From Paralteromonas sediminis (GTDB taxonomy: Bacteria; Pseudomonadota; Gammaproteobacteria; Enterobacterales; Alteromonadaceae), in NCBI RefSeq assembly GCF_003820355.1, contig NZ_RPOK01000004.1, positions 372,001 to 436,000 of the forward strand: a stretch of DNA of 64,000 nucleotides. Direction: 5' to 3'. Under the pieces are notes generated by a model. That model was given only the letters and a program-made list of their open reading frames with translations. It was not told the DNA's origin and ran no database searches. Shown here piece after piece: positions 45,366 through 55,545 of this stretch. The translations under genes and the position numbers were made by a program. Position 1 is the first letter of the stretch; each line of letters begins with the position of its first letter.

Positions 45366-45400
45366 GCTGGCTTCACTTTTTCAATAAGCTGTAGCACCAT

Positions 45401-45429
45401 GAGAGTCAAATTCCAACGGTTTGGCTCTC
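45401..45429 (+). other. Stem-loop directly before the CDF gene start
   Basis: GAGAGTCAAA and TTTGGCTCTC pair as a 10-bp stem (one G-T pair) with a 9-base loop, ending immediately before the ATG at 45430. It could occlude the ribosome binding site of the metal transporter gene or form part of a terminator for the S9 peptidase gene; there is no T run. Confidence 0.4.
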
Positions 45430-46266
45430 ATGAATGTAGGCAAGGTGCTCCTGATAGAGGGGGCAGTTAACTTAATGGTCACTGTTGCCAAGGCCACTGT
45501 GGGTGTTTCCACAGGATCAATGGCCCTGCTGGCAGATGCATTTCATTCAATAACCGATCTTGTTAATAATCTGATCACTTATCTCTTGCATCGCGTTGCA
45601 AGAAAACCTGCTGATTCCTCACATCCCTATGGGCACAGAAAATTTGAGTATCTGGGGATTTTTGTATTGGCCCTGTTACTTTGCGTGGTTGCGGTAGAAT
45701 TAATCATTAATGTGATATTCAGGGTGCAGGAACCACCGACCCAGAGCACACTCGGCCTCATCGTAATTATCGGTAGCATGGTGGCCAGCTTTGCAGTCAG
45801 TCTTTTTGAACGGTATTGGGGAAAGAAACTCAACGCAATGTTATTGCTGGCAGACGCCAAACACACCTTCGCAGATACACTCACAACCGTCGCTGCAATA
45901 GTCGGTTGGCAAGCCGCATTGTTGCATGTAGCCTGGTTAGATAAAGCCGTTGCTCTGGTGATCGTTGCCATTGTATTGTATATGGCCTATGGGCTCTTCA
46001 AACAGGCAATCCCGGTGCTGGTTGATCAAGCCATGGTCAATGAAGCCTCATTGAGTAAAGTCGCTCTTGGGGTACCTGGTGTGAAGGCAGTGGGACAGGT
46101 TCGTTCACGCTCAACCGGTAAAGGAACGGCAGTGGATATCAGCGTTGAAGTAGATGCACAATTAAGCACTAAAGCGTCACATGACATTGCCAATGAACTC
46201 GAAGCAACACTTATTGCATGCTTCGATCTTGTTGATGTCCTTGTGCATATAGAACCTCATGAGTAA
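45430..46266 (+). CDS. Cation diffusion facilitator (CDF) metal transporter
   Basis: A 278-residue CDF-family metal/proton antiporter exporting Zn, Fe, Mn or similar from the cytoplasm. Six helices are predicted. The site A ligands are visible as ADAFHSITD in helix 2 (HxxxD) and DAKHTFADT in helix 5 (HxxxD). The PYGHRKFEYLG loop and the C-terminal cytoplasmic domain (about 205-278, ending DLVDVLVHIEPHE) are typical. Helix 2 shows D-x-x-H, which differs from the DxxxD type of FieF, so zinc or cobalt preference cannot be assigned. TTG 45421 and ATG 45430 are both possible starts; ATG chosen. A short-spaced unknown secreted protein gene follows. Confidence 0.9.
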   Translation: MNVGKVLLIEGAVNLMVTVAKATVGVSTGSMALLADAFHSITDLVNNLITYLLHRVARKPADSSHPYGHRKFEYLGIFVLALLLCVVAVELIINVIFRVQEPPTQSTLGLIVIIGSMVASFAVSLFERYWGKKLNAMLLLADAKHTFADTLTTVAAIVGWQAALLHVAWLDKAVALVIVAIVLYMAYGLFKQAIPVLVDQAMVNEASLSKVALGVPGVKAVGQVRSRSTGKGTAVDISVEVDAQLSTKASHDIANELEATLIACFDLVDVLVHIEPHE

Positions 46267-46285
46267 TTGGATATGAGGTAATGCC

Positions 46286-47023
46286 ATGAGGATGAAGCAT
46301 GTCATCGGCATTTTAGTATTGCTTGGCAATGTCACTGGCAATAATGTTTATGCTTACTACGCCCAGGGATGCGAAGATCCTGCCTATCATCAATATATTG
46401 AAAAGCGGCTGGCTGACATTGAAGCGCGAGACCAACGACGGCTCGGCAGCACATTACGTGATTACACCTTAAGTGCTTCAGCAAATGACAATCCCTACAA
46501 AATCATCGCAGATCTTAGCAGGCATATAAAATACAGTGCGCAATTTGAACCTATTGCTACGGTAAAATTAAAAATAGCGCGCGTGTTTGAATATGCAGAT
46601 ACGTTAAGTACTTCGCAGCAAATAGCCGGAGACGTATACGACGGTTTCAGCAGTGAAACACACAATGTAGGTATTGCTCGTGCTTGGATTGCATATCGTC
46701 AAGGCGACCTGACGAAGGCATTTGAGGCACTACTGGCCGCTATCGATATCAAAGCGTCCCCCTTACTCAGCGCATTTGGCCCCGATCTCAGTCTAATCCG
46801 GCAACTATACAAAGACGGGCACGTAACACCTGTGGTTACCTACATCAAAAAAACGCAACAGTTTTGGCAGGGTAAACAACCCGAAAAATTGCGCCGTGCC
46901 TGGTTAGCTATGATAGAAGCAGAGTGCAAAATTCAGTTTGACTCCATCGATACGGTCAAAGCCAATGCCTTAGGCCTGCCCGTTGCAGATGTCAGTCGTG
47001 CCCCCGGAAAGTCCGACTTTTAA
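46286..47023 (+). CDS. Secreted hypothetical protein, 245 aa
   Basis: Not recognised. A signal peptide is present (HVIGILVLLGNVTGNNVYA). The mature protein has two cysteines (one near the N-terminus in QGCEDPAYH, one near the C-terminus in EAECKIQF) and mostly helical repeats (YTLSASANDNPYKIIADLSR, ARAWIAYRQGDLTKAFEALL, AAIDIKAS), somewhat like TPR/SEL1 helical hairpins. It follows the CDF gene by 19 bases, so it may be co-transcribed. GAGG is upstream of the ATG. No motif links it to metal handling. Confidence 0.65.
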   Translation: MRMKHVIGILVLLGNVTGNNVYAYYAQGCEDPAYHQYIEKRLADIEARDQRRLGSTLRDYTLSASANDNPYKIIADLSRHIKYSAQFEPIATVKLKIARVFEYADTLSTSQQIAGDVYDGFSSETHNVGIARAWIAYRQGDLTKAFEALLAAIDIKASPLLSAFGPDLSLIRQLYKDGHVTPVVTYIKKTQQFWQGKQPEKLRRAWLAMIEAECKIQFDSIDTVKANALGLPVADVSRAPGKSDF

Positions 47024-47154
47024 AGTAATACCATCGCGGATATTGCATACACTGCAAACATTGGTAATCATAAAAAACTAAATTTGAATAACTTCTGTTC
47101 TTACACTGTACTACATTAGAGAAAGACTATTGACTCATAGTATGCGAATTATTG

Positions 47155-50100
47155 ATGTTACGCTTTACTAAGCCTTTGTTATTGATACCTTGTTGCTGGC
47201 GCAGTAGCGGCACACGCATGGCTGCCATCGTTGGTTTGCTGCTCTTTGTTTTTGGTACTCTTGCCAACGCTTCGCCTTTGTTAAATGAGCCTCGCTTTTT
47301 CCAGCTGTCTACAGAGAATGGACTGACTCAGGATACAGTCAATGATGTATTACTCGATTCCGAGGGTTTTCTATGGGTAGCCACTGACGCCGGACTCAAC
47401 CGATACGACGGATTTCACAGTAAGCACTTCCTTGGTCCCAATAACGAATTTGCAGATGACGGCATTTACTCCCTTTTTGAAGACCAACGGGGTGACTTAT
47501 GGGTTAGTACGTTAAGCAGTGGTATTTATAGAGTCTCTCGGGATACCGGAGACACACAGCGAGTGCTTGCTATACCCTATCAGTCTGATCCCAACTGGTA
47601 TCAATTTGCTTCCCATTATACTGTAGCCTCTGACAATACGATTTATATTGCGCTGGATCAGGTACTCATTGAGCTTAATCTCGACACACTTAAGTGGACG
47701 ACTGTGTTTGATTTACTCTCTCCCGAATACGCCGTGACCGATCAAAACGTTATTCGCTTTATCAAGGTGCATGAAGATGTACTCTTTATTGCTACCACTG
47801 AAGGGTTATTTACCAAGCATCTTGCTTCTAGTAACGTGAAGCGGGTAGCGCATTTGCAAGAGCAAAATTATGGTCCTGACAAGGTAAACACTAAACTCAT
47901 CGTTATTGACCAAAATGATCACTTTTTATTGGGTACTGTTGAAGGTTTATATCGCTTTAACTTAGCCGAAATTATGGCCTTTTCTAGAGACGAAGGCCCT
48001 ACACCAATGGCCCACACACTTGTTGGTTTGCTCAATATTTGGGATCTTAAATTCATAGAAAACTCACGATACTACATGGCCACGGACCAAGGACTGTTTA
48101 TTGTAGATGCTTCATCGGGTCAACTGGAACATCTGTTTCGGCCTTCTGATTCACGGCTTTTAATTAGCGATGATGATTTGAGTGAAATTGTCCTCACGCC
48201 CAATAATTATTTGTGGCTGTCAACCCGCACATCAGGGTTGCTCCGTTGGTCGCCCCAGTCTACAAAATTCACTAATGTGTATGGCGATGGCTCGGATACA
48301 TCCAAGTTAAGCGACAACCTAGTTTATTCATTCTATGAACAAGATGATACCCATCTATGGGTGGGCACCAATAACGGTTTAAACCTCTACAACCGAGAAA
48401 CGGGAGATGTTGAGCAGTTTCTTGTTAATCCAGACAGAAAAGCCTTTTACACCTCCGGCACAATTGCCATTATACGTCCTGCTGAAAAGGGGCTTGTTTG
48501 GCTTGTAACGGGTGAGGGAATAGTCAAGTTTGATCCAATAAACAAACGTGTAGTGCCACTTAATCTGCCAGTATCCGTTAACGACATTGTCAGTCATAAG
48601 GAAGCGTTTGACATATTGCCGCTAGGCGATAAAAAGTCGCTGTTGTATTCGAAACAGGCCTTTTGGAAACTCGATGAAAATACAGCGACATTAAGCTCAG
48701 ACGAGGTATTAAATGCCTCGCTTGATGTGTCGAAGTTTTATACCTTCTTGCCAGACTATAATGGCAGTCAAGAATCGGTTCTCATTTCCATGAATGGTGA
48801 GTTATGGCGCTATCACCTCGCCGAGAATAAGTTAACCAAGCTGCATCAGGCGCGAAAATCTCAAGCTGAGTACACGATTCAACCCACAGATGCACTGCTA
48901 GATCGTTATGGTACCTTGTGGATTAGCTACCCTGGTCATGGGTTGTATGGCTTGGACGCTGAGACGCTAGAAGAAAAGCACTTTTTTGATACCACCAATT
49001 TACTCCCAACCAATATTGTATTTAGTCTAAAAAGCGATGAAGACGGCAACATTTGGATGGGCAGTCACAACGGATTACTCAAGCTGTATCCTCAGTCTCT
49101 CCGCCTTATTCAATATACAGTTCGAGATGGTCTGGCTTCTAATGAGTTCAATTGGAATGCGGAAAATACGTTAAGTGATGGTAATTTTGTACTGGGTTCA
49201 ACCAAAGGATTTACCCTGTTCGATCCCAATGAACTCGGACAAAAAAATATCGCGCCCCCTCCCGTGAACATTACCGATGCAAAGTTAATTTCTCAATCTC
49301 TGCCTCTGGGGATTGGGATTAAAAACGGTTTGTCTGTAGAACTTGAACACAATGATATCGGCCTCACCTTGCATTATTCAGATATGCAACTTGCACACAG
49401 TCAGGCCACCTATTTTAAATATGCATTAAGAGGGAAAGTGAGTTTGGATTACCCACCTACCAGAACGACAGAGGTGGTGTTCCCCCAACTTGAACCTGGT
49501 AACTACGAGTTTGCCGTGAGCGCCTATGATATTGGTTCTGATACCACAGGCCCTGAGTCAGTACTATATATTCGTGTTGACCACCCACCATTTGGTTCGC
49601 CCACTGCTTACGCCATATACGCTATTATCGTGATAGTACTTACCGGCTTTGCACTGCGACGTCGTCAACTACACAATGACAAATTAAAAGCTGCCCACCT
49701 GGAAACAGTGAAAAGTGAAAACCGTTTGTCTATGGCACTCAAAGCCAGTAACACACGGGTATGGGAGTGGCGAGATGATACTGATGAAATACTACAGGCG
49801 CGTATTGTGACAGATCTCGGTTATGACGAGGGTGAGCACGCACCAGTGCACTCTGTACACGTCGACCTTATTCACGAACAGGACAAAGCGGCCTACCAAC
49901 GCCAATGGAACGAAGCCATCAAGGATGACGGGAAAGGGTTAGACATCACCTACCGCTTAAAAGCAAAAGAAGGGCATTATGAATGGTATCGGGATGTAGG
50001 CGCATTAGTACGCAGCGTCTCCTCGCCCGGTGTGAAAAAACTGGTAGGTACCTACTCTAATATCACGGAATCAATTAATACTCAGTCAAAAGCTTTGCTG

Positions 50101-51777
50101 TTTGGTGAAGCCTTCCAGCACACCAAAGACTGGGTGGTGATTTATGACAGTAAGTTTCATCCCATAGTAGCCAACCAGGCGTTTATCGATGCACTGGGTA
50201 TTAATACTTCTCGGGATATGACGCAGCAACTTTCTAAAATCCTCAGCAGCCAACGTGCAGAACTTGCCAATGTCTGGCACAAAATGCGAATGCTCAAAGC
50301 CAATGAATACTGGGACGGCGAAGCAACAGTAGAAGGCTTGAACAATAAGGCTTATACGGTTGCCGTTAGTATAACTGCGGTAGGTACGCCTCAGAATATA
50401 AATGAAATTGACCGTTATCTGCTTATTCTTTCTGATATTAGCCAGCAAAAAGAAGCACAATCCGCCTTAATTCAACTGGCCAATTATGACAACCTCACCG
50501 GATTGCCTAACCGTTCACTTTTACTCGACCGAATCCAACACGCTGTCGATCAGGCGAGACGGGACAAGATGAATATCGGGCTGTTTTTCATTGACCTTGA
50601 CCGTTTCAAACAAGTAAATGACAGTCTCGGCCATGACGCCGGAGATGAACTCTTAAAAATCGTCGCAAAACGCTTAAAAGGCAAAGTGCGCCAATCTGAC
50701 ACTGTCGCTCGATTAGGGGGTGATGAGTTTGTAGTCATGATTGAACACGTAGATGATGTCAATGCGCTAAGTCATTTGGCAACAGACATTATCGCCGCAT
50801 TAGAACAAAATATTGTACTGGTAAATCAAGTGGTCAGTGTATCGGCCAGTATCGGCATTGCACTTTACCCGGAAGATGCACTTACCCCGACAGAGCTGCT
50901 GAAAAATGCGGATATTGCCATGTATCACGCCAAAGCGATGGGTAGTAGTAATTCTCAATATTTTACTACCCACATGAACAAGCAGGTTCAGGAAAAAATG
51001 CAGCTTGAGAATAAGGTGAAGCAGGCCCATACCAAGCGGGAATTTATTAGTTACTATCAACCCATTGTAAACTGCGCTACTTTTGAGGTTGAGGGCTTTG
51101 AAATGCTGATGCGCTGGCCCGCAGATAACGGGATGATCCCGCCAGACGTATTTATTCCTGTGGCTGAAGATATTGGCTTAATAGAGAGCATGACACTGAC
51201 GGCTATCGAGCAGGCTTTACCTTTACTGACCCACTTTAAATCACTGGACAAGCAACCATACCTGTCGATAAATCTCAGTGCCAGGCACTTTAACAAAGAT
51301 ACTAACTTTAACGCCCTAATTGCACTTCTAGACACGCACAACATTTCTACACAATGTATTCGTTTTGAGATTACAGAAAGCGCCCTTATGTCTGATTATG
51401 AAAGTGCCATGCGCTCTATGTCTAGTCTCAAGGAAATGGGATTTTTGATTGCACTTGACGACTTTGGGACCGGTTATTCATCGCTTAAATACTTAAAAGA
51501 TTTCCCGCTCGACATCCTTAAGATTGACCGCAGTTTTGTGAAAGATATCGGCCTGAACACGGGCAATGAAGCCATTATTCTGGCTACATTGCGCATGGCT
51601 GAAAGCTTAAATTTAGTCTGTGTGGCTGAAGGGATTGAAACGAGAGAACAAATTGCATTCTTTCAGAAACATGGCTGTGAATACCTTCAAGGTTATTATT
51701 TTTCTAAACCTGTACCTGAATCTGATATCAGCAATACACTAGACCGCATTGGGCAAATGAAACTCGAACAAGAATAA
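47155..51777 (+). CDS. Sensor propeller-PAS-GGDEF-EAL protein (two-component-regulator propeller type)
   Basis: About 1540 residues. A signal/anchor (about 20-40) is followed by many reg_prop repeats (LDSEGFLWVATDAGLNRYDG, DEDGNIWMGSHNGLLKLYP) that make two beta-propellers, then a Y_Y_Y-like domain (about 720-800), one transmembrane helix (AYAIYAIIVIVLTGFAL), two PAS domains (about 850-1105), a GGDEF diguanylate cyclase (RLGGDEFVVM, about 1186-1195) with an RxxD inhibitory site (RQSD) five residues before GGDEF, and an EAL phosphodiesterase with GFEMLMRW, NLSARHF, DDFGTGYSS, KIDRSF and AEGIE. The catalytic residues of both output domains look intact. This propeller input is typical of hybrid sensors; here it drives cyclic-di-GMP turnover. 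The ligand is unknown. The upstream 128-base gap has no recognised element. Confidence 0.92.
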   Translation: MLRFTKPLLLIPCCWRSSGTRMAAIVGLLLFVFGTLANASPLLNEPRFFQLSTENGLTQDTVNDVLLDSEGFLWVATDAGLNRYDGFHSKHFLGPNNEFADDGIYSLFEDQRGDLWVSTLSSGIYRVSRDTGDTQRVLAIPYQSDPNWYQFASHYTVASDNTIYIALDQVLIELNLDTLKWTTVFDLLSPEYAVTDQNVIRFIKVHEDVLFIATTEGLFTKHLASSNVKRVAHLQEQNYGPDKVNTKLIVIDQNDHFLLGTVEGLYRFNLAEIMAFSRDEGPTPMAHTLVGLLNIWDLKFIENSRYYMATDQGLFIVDASSGQLEHLFRPSDSRLLISDDDLSEIVLTPNNYLWLSTRTSGLLRWSPQSTKFTNVYGDGSDTSKLSDNLVYSFYEQDDTHLWVGTNNGLNLYNRETGDVEQFLVNPDRKAFYTSGTIAIIRPAEKGLVWLVTGEGIVKFDPINKRVVPLNLPVSVNDIVSHKEAFDILPLGDKKSLLYSKQAFWKLDENTATLSSDEVLNASLDVSKFYTFLPDYNGSQESVLISMNGELWRYHLAENKLTKLHQARKSQAEYTIQPTDALLDRYGTLWISYPGHGLYGLDAETLEEKHFFDTTNLLPTNIVFSLKSDEDGNIWMGSHNGLLKLYPQSLRLIQYTVRDGLASNEFNWNAENTLSDGNFVLGSTKGFTLFDPNELGQKNIAPPPVNITDAKLISQSLPLGIGIKNGLSVELEHNDIGLTLHYSDMQLAHSQATYFKYALRGKVSLDYPPTRTTEVVFPQLEPGNYEFAVSAYDIGSDTTGPESVLYIRVDHPPFGSPTAYAIYAIIVIVLTGFALRRRQLHNDKLKAAHLETVKSENRLSMALKASNTRVWEWRDDTDEILQARIVTDLGYDEGEHAPVHSVHVDLIHEQDKAAYQRQWNEAIKDDGKGLDITYRLKAKEGHYEWYRDVGALVRSVSSPGVKKLVGTYSNITESINTQSKALLFGEAFQHTKDWVVIYDSKFHPIVANQAFIDALGINTSRDMTQQLSKILSSQRAELANVWHKMRMLKANEYWDGEATVEGLNNKAYTVAVSITAVGTPQNINEIDRYLLILSDISQQKEAQSALIQLANYDNLTGLPNRSLLLDRIQHAVDQARRDKMNIGLFFIDLDRFKQVNDSLGHDAGDELLKIVAKRLKGKVRQSDTVARLGGDEFVVMIEHVDDVNALSHLATDIIAALEQNIVLVNQVVSVSASIGIALYPEDALTPTELLKNADIAMYHAKAMGSSNSQYFTTHMNKQVQEKMQLENKVKQAHTKREFISYYQPIVNCATFEVEGFEMLMRWPADNGMIPPDVFIPVAEDIGLIESMTLTAIEQALPLLTHFKSLDKQPYLSINLSARHFNKDTNFNALIALLDTHNISTQCIRFEITESALMSDYESAMRSMSSLKEMGFLIALDDFGTGYSSLKYLKDFPLDILKIDRSFVKDIGLNTGNEAIILATLRMAESLNLVCVAEGIETREQIAFFQKHGCEYLQGYYFSKPVPESDISNTLDRIGQMKLEQE

Positions 51778-51917
51778 GGCGTTTGTGGTAAGCCCTCATT
51801 TTTTAATGATTTACAATGACACTTAACCAATGTGTATAAAAGCGCCGTTTAACGGGTTCTTTTTTCATAAAAAGCGCTATAATAAGAAGCATTGTTGTTT
51901 GAGGTACGAGGGTCGCA

Positions 51918-53207
51918 TTGAACCGGTTAAGAAATGGCATTGTAGTGGGCTTTTTATTGCTCATTATCGTAGCCGTCGCCCTGTTTTGGCAGTCGTACAA
52001 CAATAAAATACTCCCTCTTTACCCCACTAGCACCTTCCCAATGTTCACCCAAAGTGACGCTTATTCGCTTGGTGGAACGTCTACCTCTGAAATGCGCATT
52101 AATGATGACGGCACCCTGATATTAATCTGCGAGATTAAGGCATCTGACTATAGCTGGCCATTTTGTAATATCACTGTGGAGCTCTCTACCGCACAGGGCG
52201 ATGAAATAAAAGGTGTGGATTTAAGTCGCTTTTCCGCAATCAAGCTAAATGCTAAATACGTCAATACTGACTACAAGGGTTTTCGTATCCAGCTTAGAAC
52301 ATTTAACCCCGCTTATTCGAAATTTGACGATCTTGAAAGCTGGAAGTTTCTCACTTATGAGGTTGCTGCGGAGTCAGCCAGTGATAGCTACATTATTCCA
52401 TTTAATGCACTAAAAGTGCCAAACTGGTGGCTAGCGCACAATAAAACGCCGGTCAAATATGCTGTACCAGAACTCGATAACGTGATGTATTTTGAAATCG
52501 CAACGGGCAATGCGATCCCCCCTGGGCGCTATGAAATTCATATTGAGCGATTAGAATTGTTGGGCAACCACTTTAGTGATGAAGAGCTCTACTTTGGCTT
52601 AATTTCATTGTTATCGCTTGCCGTATTGGCCTATCTGATAAACAGTGTCATGGAATACAGAAGCACTGTTATTGAACAGCGTGAAAGAGTGCTCGAGCTA
52701 TCAGAAAGAAACAAATATCTAGCGTCTAAGAACAGCTCTCTTAAAAATAAAGTCAATATTGATGCATTGACCGGCGTGCTAAATCGTCATGCCAGTGAAG
52801 GTATTCTGGAACATTTACAAAGTGGTGATGCCATTATCTTAATGGATATAGACCACTTTAAAATGATCAATGATAAACACGGCCATGACGTGGGCGATAA
52901 AGTGCTGCTGTTGTTCGCTAGAGCCATCAATAACTCCATTCGAAGCCAGGATTACTTTATACGCTGGGGCGGTGAAGAATTTCTTTGCGTGTGTCCCGGT
53001 GCTTCTGCTATTGAAGGCGAACTCATCGCCAACAAATTCAAGGCGTTGCTAGCCGAGCAGGTGTGGCCCGAGTCAATGGTGGTCACTAGCAGTTTTGGTG
53101 TCGCAGAGATGGCCTATGGCGAAACGGTTGAAATGTTAATAAAACGCGCTGATTCTGCCCTGTACCAGGCAAAGCATCAAGGAAGGAACCGTGTCGTCGT
53201 CTCTTAA
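51918..53207 (+). CDS. Membrane diguanylate cyclase (GGDEF)
   Basis: A 429-residue protein. An N-terminal helix (about 7-27) is followed by a periplasmic domain (about 30-230, mostly beta-strand, reminiscent of a carbohydrate-binding-like fold but not recognised). A second helix (about 232-250, LISLLSLAVLAYLINSVM), a coiled coil (about 255-280), and a GGDEF domain follow. The active-site motif is GGEEF (about 350-354), with DIDHFKMINDKHGHD upstream, and an inhibitory-site RxxD (RSQD) is present. It therefore probably makes c-di-GMP in response to a periplasmic cue. TTG 51918 is the chosen start, with GAGGG six bases upstream. It lies 140 bases downstream of the propeller-GGDEF-EAL gene. Confidence 0.9.
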   Translation: MNRLRNGIVVGFLLLIIVAVALFWQSYNNKILPLYPTSTFPMFTQSDAYSLGGTSTSEMRINDDGTLILICEIKASDYSWPFCNITVELSTAQGDEIKGVDLSRFSAIKLNAKYVNTDYKGFRIQLRTFNPAYSKFDDLESWKFLTYEVAAESASDSYIIPFNALKVPNWWLAHNKTPVKYAVPELDNVMYFEIATGNAIPPGRYEIHIERLELLGNHFSDEELYFGLISLLSLAVLAYLINSVMEYRSTVIEQRERVLELSERNKYLASKNSSLKNKVNIDALTGVLNRHASEGILEHLQSGDAIILMDIDHFKMINDKHGHDVGDKVLLLFARAINNSIRSQDYFIRWGGEEFLCVCPGASAIEGELIANKFKALLAEQVWPESMVVTSSFGVAEMAYGETVEMLIKRADSALYQAKHQGRNRVVVS

Positions 53208-53282
53208 AATAAGGCTGGGTATTTCCTGGTAACACACTCCGTGTTTAAATGCATGTCGGTAATTCAAACTAAGGATAAGATT

Positions 53283-55367
53283 TTGAATAAAGACAGAAAA
53301 ACAACTGCCGCTCGCTCCCTGATTTTTTTACTCTGTACACTCGCCTTTTCTGCGATTGCCAGCAGTGACGACCCTTACCTATGGTTAGAAGACGTCGAAG
53401 GGGAAAAAGCACTCGCCTGGGTAACTAAAAAAAACGACAACTCGCTTTCCTATCTTAAAGGACAAACTACGTATCAAGGAATTTATGAAGATACTTTAAG
53501 TATTCTAAACGACAAAGACCGCATTCCTTACGCGGGTGAACGCGCCGGCTATTACTACAACTTTTGGCGGGATGAAAACCATGTCAGGGGGATCTACCGC
53601 AGAACGACACTTGATGAGTACAAAAAAGACAACAGCCAGTGGGAAACTGTTCTGGATATAGATGCGCTGGCGGAAAAAGAAGGCGAAAACTGGGTCTACA
53701 AAGGCATGAACTGCCATTACCCTAAATACGAACGCTGTTTAGTGTCATTATCTCGTGGCGGCGCAGATGCCACCGTGGTCCGTGAATTTGATATGAATAG
53801 CAAGTCCTTTGTCAAAAATGGATTTTACCTGCCTGAGGCCAAGTCGTCAGTGTCATGGCGCGACGACAACTCCGTCTTTGTGGGTACCAACTTTGGCGAA
53901 AACTCACTCACAGACTCTGGTTACCCGCGCGTGGTTAAAATATGGCAACGGGGTGAACCTTTAGCGCGCGCAACTACGCTTTATGAGGCAGAAAAAACCT
54001 CTGTCTCAGCCGGTGCATTTAGTATGTATGACAACGGTAAAACCCATCACATGCTTTACGATGGCACCAGCTTTTACACCCGCGATATGTATCTCTTAAA
54101 AGGCGATAACAAAATTAGGGTGCCCATTCCTGAAGATGCATCCTTAATTGGTTTATACAACAACAAGTTTTTTGTTCAGCTTAAATCTGAGTGGAAAGAT
54201 TTTGCACAGGCCGAAGTAATTTATGCCGATATCGATGATGTCGCCAAGGAAGACATTACGTTTACCAGTTTTATTAAACCTTCTGATACACGCTCAATTG
54301 AAGGGTTAAATTTTACCAAGTCAGCCATCCTTGTTACCGTTATGGAACATGTGAAAGATAAACTCTTTCGTTATCAGCTTGCCGAAAACGGCGAGTGGAA
54401 AATCGAGCAGGTTGATTTTCCAACTACCGGCACAATCAGTGTTTTTAACACAGACCCTGAACGCGATAGCTTTTTTGTGAATTATGCTGACTTTTTATCG
54501 CCTTCCACCTTGTATCTGGTGGACGGAAAAACCCTCAGTATCAATAAACTCAAATCAGCGAAAGCCCATTTTGACGCAGATAATTTCGTTACCACACAGA
54601 AATTTGCAACCTCCAAGGATGGCACTCAGGTGCCATATTTCATTGTTCACAGGAAAGACATAGCACTGAACGGTAAAAACCCTACTCTGCTATATGCCTA
54701 TGGAGGCTTTGAAGTGTCAATGCAGCCTTTTTATTCTGCATCAGTAGGTAAAAACTGGTTGGAAAAAGGCGGTGTATATGTGTTGGCGAATATTCGGGGC
54801 GGTGGTGAGTACGGACCTCGATGGCACCAGGCAGCACTCAAGGAGAACAGGCATAAGGCATTTGAAGATTTTGAAGCCGTGGCCGAACAGTTGATCGCGG
54901 ATAAGGTCACGTCGCCTAAACATTTGGGTATACAGGGTGGCAGCAATGGAGGCTTGTTAGTCGGCGCAGCCTTTACACGCAGACCAGAGCTCTACAATGC
55001 AGTGATTTGTCAGGTACCTTTACTCGATATGAAACGGTTTAATCAGCTACTCGCTGGGGCTAGCTGGATGGGCGAATACGGTAACCCAGATATTCCAGAA
55101 GAGTGGGCCTATATCAAAACCTATTCGCCATACCACAACCTGAGTAAAGATGGAGTCTATCCCAAAGTGTTCTTTACCACTTCAACGCGTGATGACAGGG
55201 TTCACCCAGGTCATGCCAGAAAAATGGTGGCGAAGATGGAAGACATGGGATTTGATGTCTTGTACTTTGAAAATACAGAGGGTGGTCATGCTGGTGCGGC
55301 AAATAATGAGCAACGTGCCATGGTGAGCAGTCTCAATTACGTATATTTATTGAACAGGCTGAAATAG
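53283..55367 (+). CDS. Prolyl oligopeptidase (S9A family)
   Basis: A 694-residue peptidase. The start is TTG 53283 with AAGGA seven bases upstream; the frame is open to 53241. The signal peptide is SLIFLLCTLAFSAIASS. Conserved N-terminal DPYLWLEDVEGEKALAWV, then a seven-bladed propeller, then the alpha/beta hydrolase domain with YAYGGFEVS, ANIRGGGEYG, the nucleophile GGSNGG (Ser about 554), Asp in STRDDRVHPGHA and His in EGGHAGAAN. It cuts short peptides after proline or related residues and is probably periplasmic. It is a distant relative of the S9 enzyme at 43290, of a different subfamily. Confidence 0.94.
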   Translation: MNKDRKTTAARSLIFLLCTLAFSAIASSDDPYLWLEDVEGEKALAWVTKKNDNSLSYLKGQTTYQGIYEDTLSILNDKDRIPYAGERAGYYYNFWRDENHVRGIYRRTTLDEYKKDNSQWETVLDIDALAEKEGENWVYKGMNCHYPKYERCLVSLSRGGADATVVREFDMNSKSFVKNGFYLPEAKSSVSWRDDNSVFVGTNFGENSLTDSGYPRVVKIWQRGEPLARATTLYEAEKTSVSAGAFSMYDNGKTHHMLYDGTSFYTRDMYLLKGDNKIRVPIPEDASLIGLYNNKFFVQLKSEWKDFAQAEVIYADIDDVAKEDITFTSFIKPSDTRSIEGLNFTKSAILVTVMEHVKDKLFRYQLAENGEWKIEQVDFPTTGTISVFNTDPERDSFFVNYADFLSPSTLYLVDGKTLSINKLKSAKAHFDADNFVTTQKFATSKDGTQVPYFIVHRKDIALNGKNPTLLYAYGGFEVSMQPFYSASVGKNWLEKGGVYVLANIRGGGEYGPRWHQAALKENRHKAFEDFEAVAEQLIADKVTSPKHLGIQGGSNGGLLVGAAFTRRPELYNAVICQVPLLDMKRFNQLLAGASWMGEYGNPDIPEEWAYIKTYSPYHNLSKDGVYPKVFFTTSTRDDRVHPGHARKMVAKMEDMGFDVLYFENTEGGHAGAANNEQRAMVSSLNYVYLLNRLK

Positions 55368-55378
55368 GAGCCATAAGC

Positions 55379-55405
55379 GGAGCGCTATCGTGGCGACGGC
55401 GCTCC
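55379..55405 (+). other. GC-rich stem-loop after the prolyl oligopeptidase gene
   Basis: GGAGCGC and GCGCTCC pair around a 13-base loop. There is no T run immediately after (ATGTTTG), so only a weak terminator candidate for the upstream gene. Confidence 0.35.
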
Positions 55406-55545
55406 ATGTTTGAAAAAGACAAACCACCTTTGAAAATGTCTGCTATACCTAAGTAGACAGAATGCCTTATACGAGGTGTATTTACCCGTTGACTATTAAC
55501 CGATACACTTCTCGTGCAAATAATGAACTTCGCAGTAACACGATC

